NCBI RefSeq assembly: GCF_900496995.4
Contig: NC_044006.1
Span: forward strand, 42,059,620-42,123,619
Source: Aquila chrysaetos chrysaetos
Taxonomy: Eukaryota > Chordata > Aves > Accipitriformes > Accipitridae
Direction of reading: 5' to 3'
DNA length: 64,000 nt
Under the pieces are notes generated by a model. That model saw only the letters and a list, made by a program, of their open reading frames with translations. It was not told where the DNA came from and made no database searches. This document shows positions 11,501 through 23,000 of this stretch, piece after piece (positions within the stretch are counted from its first letter, which is position 1; the number at the start of each line of letters is the position of its first letter). The translations under genes and the position numbers were made by a program.

Positions 11501-13993
11501 CCAGGAAGTTTTAATCCCAATTCCCGTTACAGTTTCTGCTGCTCTGAAACAGTGGCATTGCACACATAGACTATCCCTCCTCTTTTGACCTTTAAGCCTT
11601 CTCCAGGATACAAGACCCCACTGGGACAAAAATACTGATTTAATCAAAGCAGCCCCAACTGCCCAGTATAGATGCAGATACACTGCCAGAAAAGGTGCTT
11701 ATGCCTCCCCATCCCTATAAAAGTAGGCCTGTAAAGGCTAATATTGACATATAGGCTATGTTAGGGTCCAAGCAATGTTAGGTGGCAGAATATTCTTCTG
11801 GGAGATTGCTGTTGTATGCTCAGTCCACAAACAGTCACCGGATTACAGCAGTTTTGGATAATAATTGCCTTTCTGCTCCACATATACTCCTTTCCCTCCC
11901 TGTCTTGCTATAAAAATTAGGATACTCTCAATAGCCATGTTTATCTTCAAGTAATGCACTTTTCACCTAGGGGAGGTGAGGCTGACCTCTTCCTCCCACA
12001 GCCCACGTGAAGACTAACTTCATCTTTTGTCACAAGACTGCATTGCAGTCCAGCCATACGACATGCGAAGCAGAGCCTGAAGAAAGCCAAGGTTTCAGGG
12101 ACTTTTTACTTTTGTCAGCTGCAATCCTTTTCAAGGTGTCTTCTTCCCCCGCCCAGTTCTGCTTGGTTTTTCCAGAATTGCAGATCTAGCCATTATGCCA
12201 CATTATATATACTTTCCGTTTTTTTGGTTTGTTTGGTTTTGTTGTGTTGGTTTGGTTTTTAATTGAGGGGCACAATACACGCATGTCTATCACCCATTCA
12301 AGGACAATATGTGTCCTGTAATGCTTGAGTGCAACAATTCTCTCAAAACCAGAACTTAGTGCTGACAGTTCAAAGTGTCCAAGCTTGGTCGTGGAGGCCT
12401 ATTGCACTGGGGACAATATAGACTCAACAGAAAGCTACTGGAAAAAGTGGCATCTCCATTTACTCTTTCTCCCTGGAAACTGCTAAATTCATAAGCAAAA
12501 CATTTCCTATCCAAACTGCTAGTGCTATAGCTTTGATATGGATGCCAGCAGCCATGCTGGCCCAAACATCCTCATGAAGAACTTCAAATCTGCCCCCAAA
12601 GCAGTCATAACTAAACAAGCAGGAATCAGCAGAGCAGCTCCTCTGGCTGGATCTACCTTTTTAATTCCTGGCTAAAACAGCCAGTTTAGGCATGGCACCA
12701 GTGGCATTTTGTTACCCTGTCCTCAAGGCCTGGAACAGTCCAAGTAGTTAGGGTCACACAAATGACAAAATGGCCAAAATGACCCCTAAGCCTGGTTTAT
12801 ACCTACTCCCTCATGGTTACAGTCCTATGCAAAGAACACGAGTGCTGAGAGCAGAGGAGAAGGGCAGCACTGAGGTCATGTAGACACAAGAACTGAAAAC
12901 TGAAATGTTCCCATTTGGGTTTGCCTCAAAAGGAAGAATAGAGCATAAAAGCAGCTGAAGCAAATACAAGAAGTCTTCCTTTTTTTTTTTTTTTCTTCCC
13001 CTCCCCCTTCCCCCCCACCTCCTTTCTCCTGTTGGAAATATTTCTGCACAATGTAATGGATTGCTCAGAGACATGGATAAGCAAGAAGCTCTACTATATA
13101 GAATTTGACCACAAAAACTGTGTTTATGAGAAGTCTAACATTTTCCTATTAGGAAAATAAGAAATCTGACATGGAAACATCTATTTTTAATATGGGGGAA
13201 AAAAAAATCTACCACAAGGATGAGGAATAAAAATAATCTCACATTGGATGATTATTTGCATTAATCATTCCAGCTGCATTTTAATTCAAATCTCTGTGCT
13301 CAGGACCATATCAGGTGATAACCTCATGCTCCATGGTGCCACTGTTACACATCTGATTAGTCAATAACCCCCAAAGAGTCATTTTCCACAAAGCTTCCAA
13401 GCATAATAGTTTCCCATCAGGTCGCCTATTAGTAAAACGATCAACCACAAAGGACATGGAGATTTTCACGCTGGGAGTGTTGGCATCTTCACTCCACGCA
13501 TGCCAAGTAGTAAGGCTGATAAGAGACTAACAGCTGAACAAATTACTTTGTCTGAAACTTTTAAATGTTCATTGGGACTGAGCAAAAGTCAATGTGCAAG
13601 TGTGATTCTTGTGGTCCATGCATCTGGTAATCAGAGCTCAGACCCAGCTCCAACCATCACATCCTACAAAATACCTGAAGACTGATGGAGAGAAGACTGA
13701 AATCCAAGTCCTTCTCTCCTGTCTCAGTGTCTGAGCCCCTTATGCACAGAGTCACTTTACTTCCCTCTGATCCAATGAATGTTTGATTCTTCCATCAAGC
13801 TTTAAACAGAAGGAACTGGCATAGCATCACTCCACAATATTCTGTAGCTTGGCAATTAAAAGCATGAAGAATACAACCAACCTTTCCTGGTCTATGTGAA
13901 CCTTAGTGAAATTCAATCCACAACCACCAAACTAGAATCTTTTTTTATTAACCCTTAGACATGACTTACTTGTTTTTCATGTTTTGGTGTCAT
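5419..13993 (-). CDS. SNX10: SNX10 coding region, 5' half (spliced, partial): sorting nexin 10
   Basis: SNX10 is a small PX-domain sorting nexin that binds PI3P on endosomes and helps V-ATPase trafficking; in mammals it is needed for osteoclast acidification. Four coding exons are visible on the minus strand: 13970-13993, 8264-8350, 6110-6210 and 5419-5517. They join in frame (phases 0, 0, 2, 2) and give residues 1 to about 103 of a protein that is about 201 residues long in human. Recognisable stretches are [36 protein letters not shown] and LPELPSK..FFNMNN, then [11 protein letters not shown]16, Y32 and R51, which I know as functionally important in human SNX10, are all kept. The paralogue SNX11 is less likely because TNSMCFT and FFNMNN are SNX10-like and CBX3 is the neighbour. 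The remaining PX helices and the acidic C-terminal tail were not found between 1 and 5418, so they presumably lie to the left. Confidence 0.95.
6110..6210 (-). CDS. SNX10: SNX10 exon 4: PI3P-binding motif, residues 38-71 (partial codon)
   Basis: This 101-bp exon has acceptor TTTCCCAACAG and donor GTGAGC, starts in phase 0 and ends two bases into codon 71. It encodes [16 protein letters not shown] followed by [17 protein letters not shown]. The RRR-aromatic-R-E-F core is the PX phosphoinositide-binding signature; R51 is the first Arg of RRR. Position 54 is F where human has Y, and position 45 is R where human has M. Confidence 0.95.
8264..8350 (-). CDS. SNX10: SNX10 exon 3: start of PX domain, residues 9-37
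   Basis: This 87-bp exon is flanked by acceptor ...CGCTTGCAG and donor GTAAGT, phase 0 on both sides, and encodes 29 residues starting [11 protein letters not shown] and ending [10 protein letters not shown]. It supplies the first beta strands of the PX fold. Compared with human SNX10 from memory, positions 14 (L, human W), 20 (T, human I), 25 (S, human F) and 34 (F, human C) differ; S25 and F34 resemble SNX11. R16 and Y32 are kept. Confidence 0.95.
8351..13963 (-). other. SNX10: SNX10 intron 2
   Basis: This roughly 5.6-kb intron between the start exon and the first PX exon is mostly unique AT-rich sequence. It includes a GTTTG/GGTTT-rich tract at about 12217-12260 and a T-rich/C-rich tract at about 12980-13020. 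No gene or recognisable transposon was seen. Confidence 0.65.
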
Positions 13994-14025
13994 CTTCACC
14001 AGTTTGTATTAAAATGAAAAACAAC
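13970..14025 (-). CDS. SNX10: SNX10 exon 2 with start codon (coding 13970-13993)
   Basis: On the minus strand a strong acceptor (pyrimidine-rich tract ending TTTTTTTCAG) precedes 14025. It is followed by 32 bases of 5' UTR, then ATG at 13993 in the context GAAG-ATG-A, eight codons (MTPKHEKQ), and the donor GTAAGT (13964-13969). Human SNX10 begins MFPEQQKE, also eight codons before the same intron, so length, phase 0 and the M-x-P-x-x-x-K spacing agree. The exon is too short to be seen as an open reading frame on its own. Confidence 0.85.
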
Positions 14026-14188
14026 CTGAAAAAAACAAAACAGGTTGCCATTTAGTACATTTAATAGTTATTTGAAGTTCATTATCACTTTTGTTAGACA
14101 TTAGCAGACAGTGGAAAGAGCCAGGCTCAGTGCCGTATCTACCAGGAAACATGTTTGCATTAAGTATATCTAAGAATTCATTCATTTA

Positions 14189-14240
14189 AAAAAAAAAAAA
14201 CAAACCCAAACAAAAAAACAAAACAACAAACAACAAAACC
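14189..14240. repeat. A-rich AAAC/CAAAC simple repeat
   Basis: A 12-base A run is followed by AAACCC, AAAC and CAAC units. It is low-complexity DNA within intron 1 of SNX10. Confidence 0.85.
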
Positions 14241-16432
14241 ATTTTAGAAGCACTGGGTTAGTTCCCTTCTGGGGATATTTGTCATACATGACAGTCCAGT
14301 GATGCCTGTCCATCCCTGGAATTCAGCACTTTTTGTCATTGCTCCCAGACCTGCCCAGGGGCTCATCCTTGCACCCACTACCCAACAGCTCCACGCAGCC
14401 AGTATCCCCAGTGCACAAACACAGCCGAGGCAGCGCTGCCCACACCTTGCTCCCAGGCACCCAAGCACAGGTCTGCGTGACTGCAGCTGAGGTCCAGAGA
14501 TGCTAAAACATCTGAGTCAGCGGAATCAAAAGCCCCTCTCAACCGTTTCTCTGAAACAGAGATATGAGCGGAGATACAAACTGTTTGGATCCTGCAGGCT
14601 ACCTAAAACTCAGGCTAAATTTCACACCATCTGTGGCTTTAAAACCTCCATGTAGGGAAGTGTATAATTAGACCAAATCAAAAATTCCCATCGTTAACTT
14701 ACGTTTTAAATCTACTCTTTCACTGGAAATCCCAATAAATTTTTAACTACCTCTGCAGTCCCATAAACCAGCCAGTTTGCTCAAGACAGGTACCAACATG
14801 GGAAGAGCAGGGCAGCTTTATTCACTTGCTAGCTTACATACACACTGCCTGCCTAAAAACAACCTCCATGGGAAAAGGATTTGCCTTTCCCATTTACCTC
14901 TCCCACATGCCAGCCAGCCGCTGCCAGCTAACACCCGCACTGACCCCCACCTACAAAAACATCCCACTGCCTCCTCAGCTGGTAAAAGTCAGCCTCCTCT
15001 TTCCAAACCAAGAGGACCCGAGCAGGATCCCTCCTGCACCCCAGGAGTACAACTCCCTACACTGGTGCCACAGTCAGGATGGATGCCACTCGAGCGGGAG
15101 AAGCTAAGCAAAATCCTCCCGCGCATCCCTCTGGGCAGGTACCTTGCACTGAAAAAGGTTAATTTGCAGCTTGCTTTGGCAATCCCCAGCAGCTGTTGTC
15201 AGCTGGCTGCAAAATGTTCACATGCGACTAGGGAAGGCACATGGCTACGTTTCTGGAGGTGGTTTGCTAAGGTTTAGTGATACAGAGCTTGGAGCCACTC
15301 TTGTTATTATACAACTATGTATTCAGGTCAAACCCAGCTAAGGACTCCTGAACAGCCCACCCCTGCCCAATGCCTCTTACAAACACACCTAACTTTCAAA
15401 TTACAACTCTAACTATTCTAATAAAACAGAGCACAAAGATAAGCACGCATATATTTCTTCAACCAGGAAATTATTTTGGAACAAACACATCTTTGTCAAA
15501 TTTCTGTAAAATCAGTTATATCAAAATAGGATGCTCTGTCTCCAAATAGAAATTGTCCATACACGGGACTTCAGATATCCTGAACAGTGCCACCAGTACG
15601 GTTCCCGTCTCTATAAAGATAAGGCCACCATTTCACTTCTGCAGCTAGGATGGCGCTGATAAAAGCACAGAGGAATATTGAAAACACACTTCCCAAAACC
15701 TTTCTTTTTTTATTCAATGTGTTTATGCCTAACTTGCATATATGCTCTGGGCTGAAGGCGTAGAAGACCACTCGGACACTTCTTGCTGCACAAGCTCAGC
15801 AGCACCAAGCAGCTCTGCGAGGGGGGAGGGGGCAAGAATTTGGCTCATCAGGTGTAACTGCTGTTAATACAGAAGTATGTTAGAAGCTTTCCTTTTGGTG
15901 GAGATAAATGACTTTTACCTCTCAGGAGAGCACAAGCCACACCACAGAAAACACTCTGCAGGGCTCAGGCTGTTAGAAGGATTCTGTCTGTTATCTCTCG
16001 CCATTGGGTACAGTTGTAAACCTATATCGTTTTGGGGTTTTTTTCCCCCCTTTCTGCTCTGGTGGAATGTGTTGTGGTTTTTTTGTTTTGTTTTAAAATG
16101 TTAATTCAATATTTTTTTTTTTAGTTATATATCTTCTATCAGATTCTGCAGCCTCTCTCTCTCCTGTCTCTTAACTGATGTAAGTAAGAAATTATGCAAG
16201 CCCAAAATATCTCATTCCTGACACTATTAGTGAATGACAGGGCTGAAATAACACATTTCATTTTGTCATCTGTTTTCCTAACAACCGAGTTATGTGCTGG
16301 TGCAGGTTAGAAAGAACAGTCTAAACTCCAAACAGCCATTGCAATTTTAAATATTTAATGATGCAAATTAATATTTCAGCACCAAAACCCTTCCTAAAAT
16401 ATTTAAAATACATCCTTTTCTTCATCAAGTAA

Positions 16433-16451
16433 TTAAAAAAAAAAAAAAAAG
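16433..16451. repeat. poly(A) tract
   Basis: A run of A bases (TTAA then an unbroken A stretch) lies in SNX10 intron 1. No retroposed sequence was recognised 5' of it. Confidence 0.8.
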
Positions 16452-16843
16452 GGAAACAAGCCCACCAAAGCTACCTTTTCCACTGACTTCAAGTCCAAGA
16501 TTGCCCCTGTCACTCTGCAGCCACTTGCAAACATACTGAATGCAGTACTCTGTCTGGTAGCAAGACATATTTGGGGACTTCTTTAACACATGCAGAAGCC
16601 AGTGAAGCAGACAGTTCAACTGTCTGCTTAAGAAGGTGTCTTTTTATCTGTAGAAAAACCCTACCCAAAATATCAGTGACAGAGAGAAGCCGCCTTCAGA
16701 AGACAAACAGAAGGTTGCTGGTCTTTTTACTCATAAAAAAAATTTCCACTGACAGAGAAATGCACCAGTGCTGGGAAAAAGAATCAACAAAGTCAGTTGT
16801 AGATCTGTACTTTTGATAAAATGCTTTCTGCTGTGACTGGGGG

Positions 16844-16886
16844 GAAAAAAAAAAAAAAAAAAAAACCAAAACAAAACAAAAACCAA
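16844..16886. repeat. A-rich simple repeat
   Basis: A long A run follows GGGG, then AACCAAAACAAAACAAAAACC. It has the same composition as the tract at 17.13 kb; low complexity. Confidence 0.85.
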
Positions 16887-17127
16887 ACATTGCTTAGAGT
16901 AAGTTTTTGTTCTGCTTCTGATCTATTATCAGACTGAAGACTTTTTTATTATTATTACTTAGTTTCATATACTTAATATAATACCTGCTCCTTGCAGTAC
17001 ATATTTTTGACAGTTCTTAATTGCATAACCAATGAAACTGCCAGGGAACAGCTCCACAACTGCCAACAACAACAACCCAAAAGCAAAAAGATTACATAGG
17101 ATGACTTGCCATGCCTCCCATAGCCTA

Positions 17128-17188
17128 ACAAAAAAAACAAAAACCAAAAAAAAAACCAAAAAAAAACCCAAACAAACAAACAAAAAAA
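17128..17188. repeat. A-rich AAAC/AACC simple repeat
   Basis: Repeated AAAAACC and CAAA units form a degenerate low-complexity tract in SNX10 intron 1. Confidence 0.85.
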
Positions 17189-18599
17189 TCGGCGGAGGGG
17201 GAACCAAACCCAAGTACTGCAGTGCTTTTCTTAGGGATAATAGATAAACTGCAGTGCTCTTCTCTTCTTGAGGATAATAGAGAAATACTATTAAATATTA
17301 TATTTTATTTCATATTTTAGAGTTCATTTTATATTTTAAAAACTTAATTTAAAAAGATTAATTAATATTACTAGGGGAATACCCTTTTATCATGTAGGAA
17401 CACCCTTTTTATCTTAAAGGAGGAAGTAACTTCTCCCCCACATTCCCAAACTGAAAGATGAAAACTCAAGCAGTACCACAGACAAAAACCATGACACTTG
17501 CTATAAGAGCACAAACAAATGCGAGCCCTCCCAGCTGCCTCACTAGTAGCTGTGTTTAGTTGCACTAAAGTTTTGTGATTTCACTCATTGCTGGGCAGTG
17601 GCCTATGCAATGCTCTTGTCTGCTCTGGGAGTGCTCATAGATTCCACGTGGCCAGTGTTTCCCCTCAAGCAACAAATGCTGATCTTTGGCTCAAGAATTA
17701 TCCATCCACACACCTCTGGTTATTTCTAAGCATGTAACTAAATGACTACCTTCAAGCTTTAATGGGGAAGAGTGATTTATTTTCAGACCTCGGCGATGAT
17801 TGAAAGTCCTATCCAGTCACAAGCAAAGTCCTCAGCTGCACTTTCAAGGTTGTTCCCATCATCAGTATCAAATGAAACTTTTTTTCAAGGCTTCAATGTG
17901 ACCAAGAGAGAGATCACAATTAAACCTCTAAATACCTAAAAGATCTTTCCCATATTTTAGATTTTTCTTACCTTAACACTGACATAAAATGTTACAAGAA
18001 TTTTAACCTACAGCCTGTAGAAAGTTCAGCTGCATCCGTACATGGAGTTCACTATGACACAACACACCTGTGTGCACCCAACCTCACTATGTACCTGAAA
18101 TGGATCCATATGGATTTGTAAGGAAAATATACATGCTAGTGATAGGGCAGAGGGGAGCCATGCAGAGATATGAAGAATGGAGCTGTGCTAAAAGAAGATG
18201 CTAACTTTGGAGAGTTCAAAAAAGGCTATAATAAACTCAAATAATCCCATACTAAAACATAAGTAGTACTTAGATTCAGGATAGGATAATGCGAATTTAT
18301 TTTGGGGAGTACAGATTGTATGTGCAGAAGCCTCAGGTCCTGGACTAATTCTGAAAGGTCAGTCACTGGCAGGGAGCATCACTGCTGGGGAAAGAGTGTC
18401 TGCTGCAACTCCTATGTGAAGGGGAGGACCTGAGAGATGTCTGTGCCAGTGCTGTTGCAGGAAGGTAGGAAATAAGGGAGCTAAAGCCCCATTTAGTAAA
18501 TTCACTAAGTCAGAATTATAGATGAAATATTATTATAGGTTTCAAAAGAAAGGATAACAAGGAGCAGAAAGCAATGTTAACTTATTTATGAAACAAAAC

Positions 18600-18725
18600 T
18601 CCCTAAAGTCATAAGAACAGCCATACTGTATATATCAACAGAAATGTCCATCTAGTTCAGCAGAGACTTGGATGGTGACTCATAGCAGAACCTCAGAGTA
18701 TAAGAAACAGGCAAAGCTTTGAGAG
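18600..18725 (+). repeat. Degenerate old dispersed repeat fragment
   Basis: The motif ATAAGAACAGCCATACTG, followed by AATGTCCATCTAGTTCAGC, resembles a dispersed element common in sauropsid genomes whose usual form reads roughly 'agaacagccatactgggtcagacc ... ggtccatctagccc'. The family name is not certain. A related fragment occurs at about 45.14-45.23 kb. Confidence 0.4.
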
Positions 18726-20078
18726 CTTATTCCCAAGTTTTGAAGAAAATAATGTGAAAACTATATATAGGCAGCATACATTTATACACATTAAATGTAC
18801 CATTCTGTGATGCCAAATTGACCACAGCATAACACAGTCCGGCATTTACAGGAATTGGGTACGTGGCCATCACAGAACCACTGTGCTTGTTGATGGAAAG
18901 AATCTTATTCAGATGCTGTTCCCCAAGCAGGGACTTCCACTCAATCCAGAGTAACTCAGCCTCAGCATAAGCAGATGCCTTCTACTCCACCTGGTCCAGT
19001 TTAATACTGGGGTCAACCCAACCGCGGTCATCAGAGGAGTCATGAGTTCCCTTGTGTCCCTCACTGTCCATGAAAAGGACAGTGAGGACTGAAACTAGAC
19101 TGTGCAGGTCACAGAATATCTTTCCTTCTTTCATCAACCCTGCTGGTTACCCACCTCGCCTTCCCTCAGCAAATCACCGTAAGGGTCGGCTTGTTAGAAG
19201 TGAGAAAAGTATGAAATACATAAGCATTCTCATCTTAACTCTGCACAACACACAGATGTCTGCAGACCGCTTAGTGACATCAATAAAATAAAGTACCCCT
19301 TCAGCAAATCCATCTCACTTTCCAGACTCAAGGTACCTGCTTCATCAGTGTTATATTACAGTAGCAGCAGAATCACTTTGCTGCTGAGCAGGAAACGAGG
19401 ACACCACCTAAGTTGCTTTTAAAAGAACAAGACCTTTCCAAATCACCGTCAGGATTCATGGACCTTCCCTCCAACGACAATGCTACGTAGAAACGCACTG
19501 CCAAAGATCATGCCTTTCCAGCTGCACTTGAAATTCCAATTTCCAGCCACTGCTGGCAAGATACTTAGTTAATTACTCTTTTCCTACAGGATTTCACTCC
19601 ATTTGGTTGCTAAATGTTTGTTTATAGCCACCAGAATTAAGACAGCTCCTCTTTAAACACTATGTTATTGTTTTTCCCCAACCAGACATTCCCTTTTGCT
19701 GCAATCTTCCTAGCTATTGAGACCTGTATTATCAAGACAATGAATTCAATCCATTTAAAAAAATTTAAGAAATTGTCATTCATTTCAGAGGAACGTGAAA
19801 ATCAAAGCATTAATCAAACATACGAATTTCCCTCTCCCCTCCAGAATATATACATGACATGGATCGCGGTGTCAGGTGCAGGTCACAGATTTCCAATTAC
19901 AGTGGTAATACACCACACTTCAAATTGCATCAACTTAATACCATTTTGCTGGACAGCAGCACGACTCACATGCCAAGCCCCTCTGAAACCTCTAAAAGCC
20001 TAAAGATAAACAAGGAAGAAGCACTAAGAAATCTATTCACAGTATGAGAGCATTGGATGTTTCTTCACTCTCCTCTTT

Positions 20079-20095
20079 TTTTTTTTTTTTTTTTT
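20079..20095. repeat. poly(T) tract
   Basis: An uninterrupted T run precedes GCAG. It looks like a plus-strand splice acceptor, but no open exon with recognisable homology follows. Confidence 0.8.
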
Positions 20096-23000
20096 GCAGT
20101 CTCAAAGTGCAGATGTATGCTCAACCAAAGGACTTCATGTATATTCTGCAGTTTCAGTGGGTTGCTGATCTCAGAGCAACTATTACTTTGGTTTTTTCCC
20201 ATTAGAAAATACCGGTAAGGCTAATGCTGGCAGATCGGGCTCTTAGGCAACAGCTAGAGAACGGTAATTCTGGGTCAAGACACTGAAAGAACAGTACATG
20301 TCAGCCCTCATCATGGTAATTAGTTATTACTCAGAACTCATGCTTGCCACAGCTTCTGCAGACAACCTGGGGACCACTCAAAATTCCCCTGCAGCTCTGG
20401 CTCCTGTGCTCTCCAGGCAGCCTGTCAAGCTGGTCTGCCACATGAGCCTGCCTTTGCTAACTCTTTGCAAATATTACAGTGCATAGTAAGTAGCTTAAAC
20501 TACACTAAATGATTTTGTAGCGTAAATAATTGTGGTTTTGTTGCTAGGACATTTTCAGAAGGCCAACAAAGGGATGAGGCAGTGTTTGAAAGGAAGCACT
20601 GGTGACCTCCAAAATTAAGTCTCAGTAAGCGTGCTTGCTCCAGAGAACTTTTGAGATCCCTTGAGCTAAGAGAAATCCATTTCAGAATCAGCAACAACCT
20701 TGGCAATCTGGCAAGTTCAATCATTTCTCAACTATAGCCATACTCGACATGGAAAATACTGGATAAGCACTAGACTTCTTACCAATACTTATATAAATAG
20801 GGCATACCACTGGCAGTAAAACTACCTTTGAAAACAAAGGGAAAGAAGCAAGTAATTTCCAGGCTAAAACCACTTGCTCACATAGTACCTGAGTATTTTC
20901 CAGGTCAAAGTTCTGTACAGTTACAAAAATGACGACTGAATATGTATGTGTTGTGCACATACAAACCATACACACATCTTACTAGACACACCAATGAGAA
21001 CCAGCCATATAAAAATCACCCACAGAGAGATAAGCCACCCCTAGATATTTTTATATGACAGTTAAAAACATCACATTAGCTAGCTATTGCTTTTACAAGC
21101 TGGCTTACAAACCAAAAAGAAGGGATTTGTAAATAAAGACTAAAGTAATTTCCGAACACTGATTAAAATCCTAAGAAAAATCTTAAATGTTGCTTCTGAA
21201 GGAGGGTTTATGTTCAGAGAACGTATGTTCTTCTTTCTTCCAAAACTTCATGTTTCTTACAGGAATTAAATATTTCATTGCATTAAATTGAATTAAGCTG
21301 CCCTAAAAATATTATCTTCCCTAAGGTATCTCTCTGTAATAACTAACTTTTACTTAGCATGGGGAAAGAAGGGCCGATGGCTGCTCTATCTTTCCTGCAG
21401 AGTAAGCAAAGCAAAAGTCAGCAAATGCCATGCAGGCTTATTGCAACATTTCTTTCTCTGTCTCTCAAAAGCAGAGGCTGGCATCACCTGACCCTTTCCT
21501 TTCTGACTCACCCCCTGGAATATTTTTAGTCTCATGTGCCAGAAATTTCTCATTTTTTGCTCATTTCAAACGCTTTTAATTTATGTTAAGCTTTTTCTCT
21601 CCTGCTTGAATTGTTGTTACATAGCACTACATGTTTTAGCTTGGCGTTCTTCCTGCTGCGAATTTCCTTATTCTACCAAAACAGCTATTTTTGTGATGCC
21701 CCACCTGGTCCCATCTAGGAATTGCTAGTGCTTGGTCTTGTCCCCAGAGAGGAAAGTGAAGCAAAAGCAATAGTCTCAGCCACAACCACAGAATTAGAAG
21801 TCCCAGTCTCGTGATATGTGTCTGGGGAGATGGCTCGGAAAGACCGAGCACAGATACCATCAAAAATAAAATGAATAGTTAAGTAATAACGTCCTGAGAC
21901 AGATCGATACTAAGCAGCCTCTGTAACTGCAGCTCAAAAACAGTGGGGAAGATAGGAAATATTGCAGTCAATACAGCACGCTCACCAAGCATTTTGATCA
22001 ACTGCGTTCAAACTGCTGTGTTTCTTGGGCCTTTTAAGTTGACCAAGCCCATGAGGGATCATTACAATGGTCCAGCTGGATCAACCACCCAGTCTCTCAC
22101 ACAGTGGCACTTCACTCTTCTGGGCTCTCCTCCCCTGAAGAACGCATCAGATGGCCCGTCATTATGGCAGAAACCTACTGGTGCTGCATCTGTGTAACTG
22201 CACCTGTATATTGCAGTAGTTTACAAGCTGGATCTATCAACAGTTAAATTAACCATTTAAGAATGCATTAACGGTGATTTCAATGGGGGCAGCTTGCTTG
22301 TTCAACAGGCTTTGTTCTCCTTCTAAGCTAGCCTGTGGCAGTGGCATGAAAACAATATTCTGGAAGTAAGTAGCTTCTAAATAGTGTTATTCATTACTAA
22401 AGCAGACAATTCTGAGGAGCAAACAGCTTTTGGCAGGAGAAACTTTTCATGAGACTGACCAATAAGAAAGTCAGGCTGAAAATCAGTGATTTATCCATAT
22501 CCCTGGATTTTCTGCTTCTCATTTCTTTTGTGCCCACTAAATGTTAAGATGTGATTTTGGTTCCTTTCACCCCAGTTACAGACCCCACTGTTGCACCATG
22601 ACTTTGTAAGACTAGCATCAGCCCTTGGCCAACTCTCAGCACAGGAGGCAGATTTCCAGTATGGAAAACTCTTTTCAGAAGTTGTGAGAGAACAGCAGGA
22701 GACATGACAAACACATAAAAATGGGAGGATGAGAAGAAAAGCAGCACTTGGGTTTGACTGCTCTGCCATCACAGCCGAGTCAAAGGAGTCACCAGCCAGC
22801 CTGGAACAAATGCTGGCTCATGGTCAAGCAGCAAGAGGAGCAAAGGTAGAAAACTTCATGCCTGCAGGACAAATGTGGCCCACACCTTGCTTTCATGGTG
22901 CCCAAACCCACATGATATTTTTCCAACAATGAATTCAAGCAGACCACTAAGTAATCTGAAGGACTTTTTCTGCCTTTAGCAGGAGAGAGACTTCCGACTG

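Noticed and set aside
20079..20100. Poly(T)-GCAG as a plus-strand splice acceptor
   Set aside because: No exon with recognisable protein similarity or matching donor follows; it is more simply a T tract.
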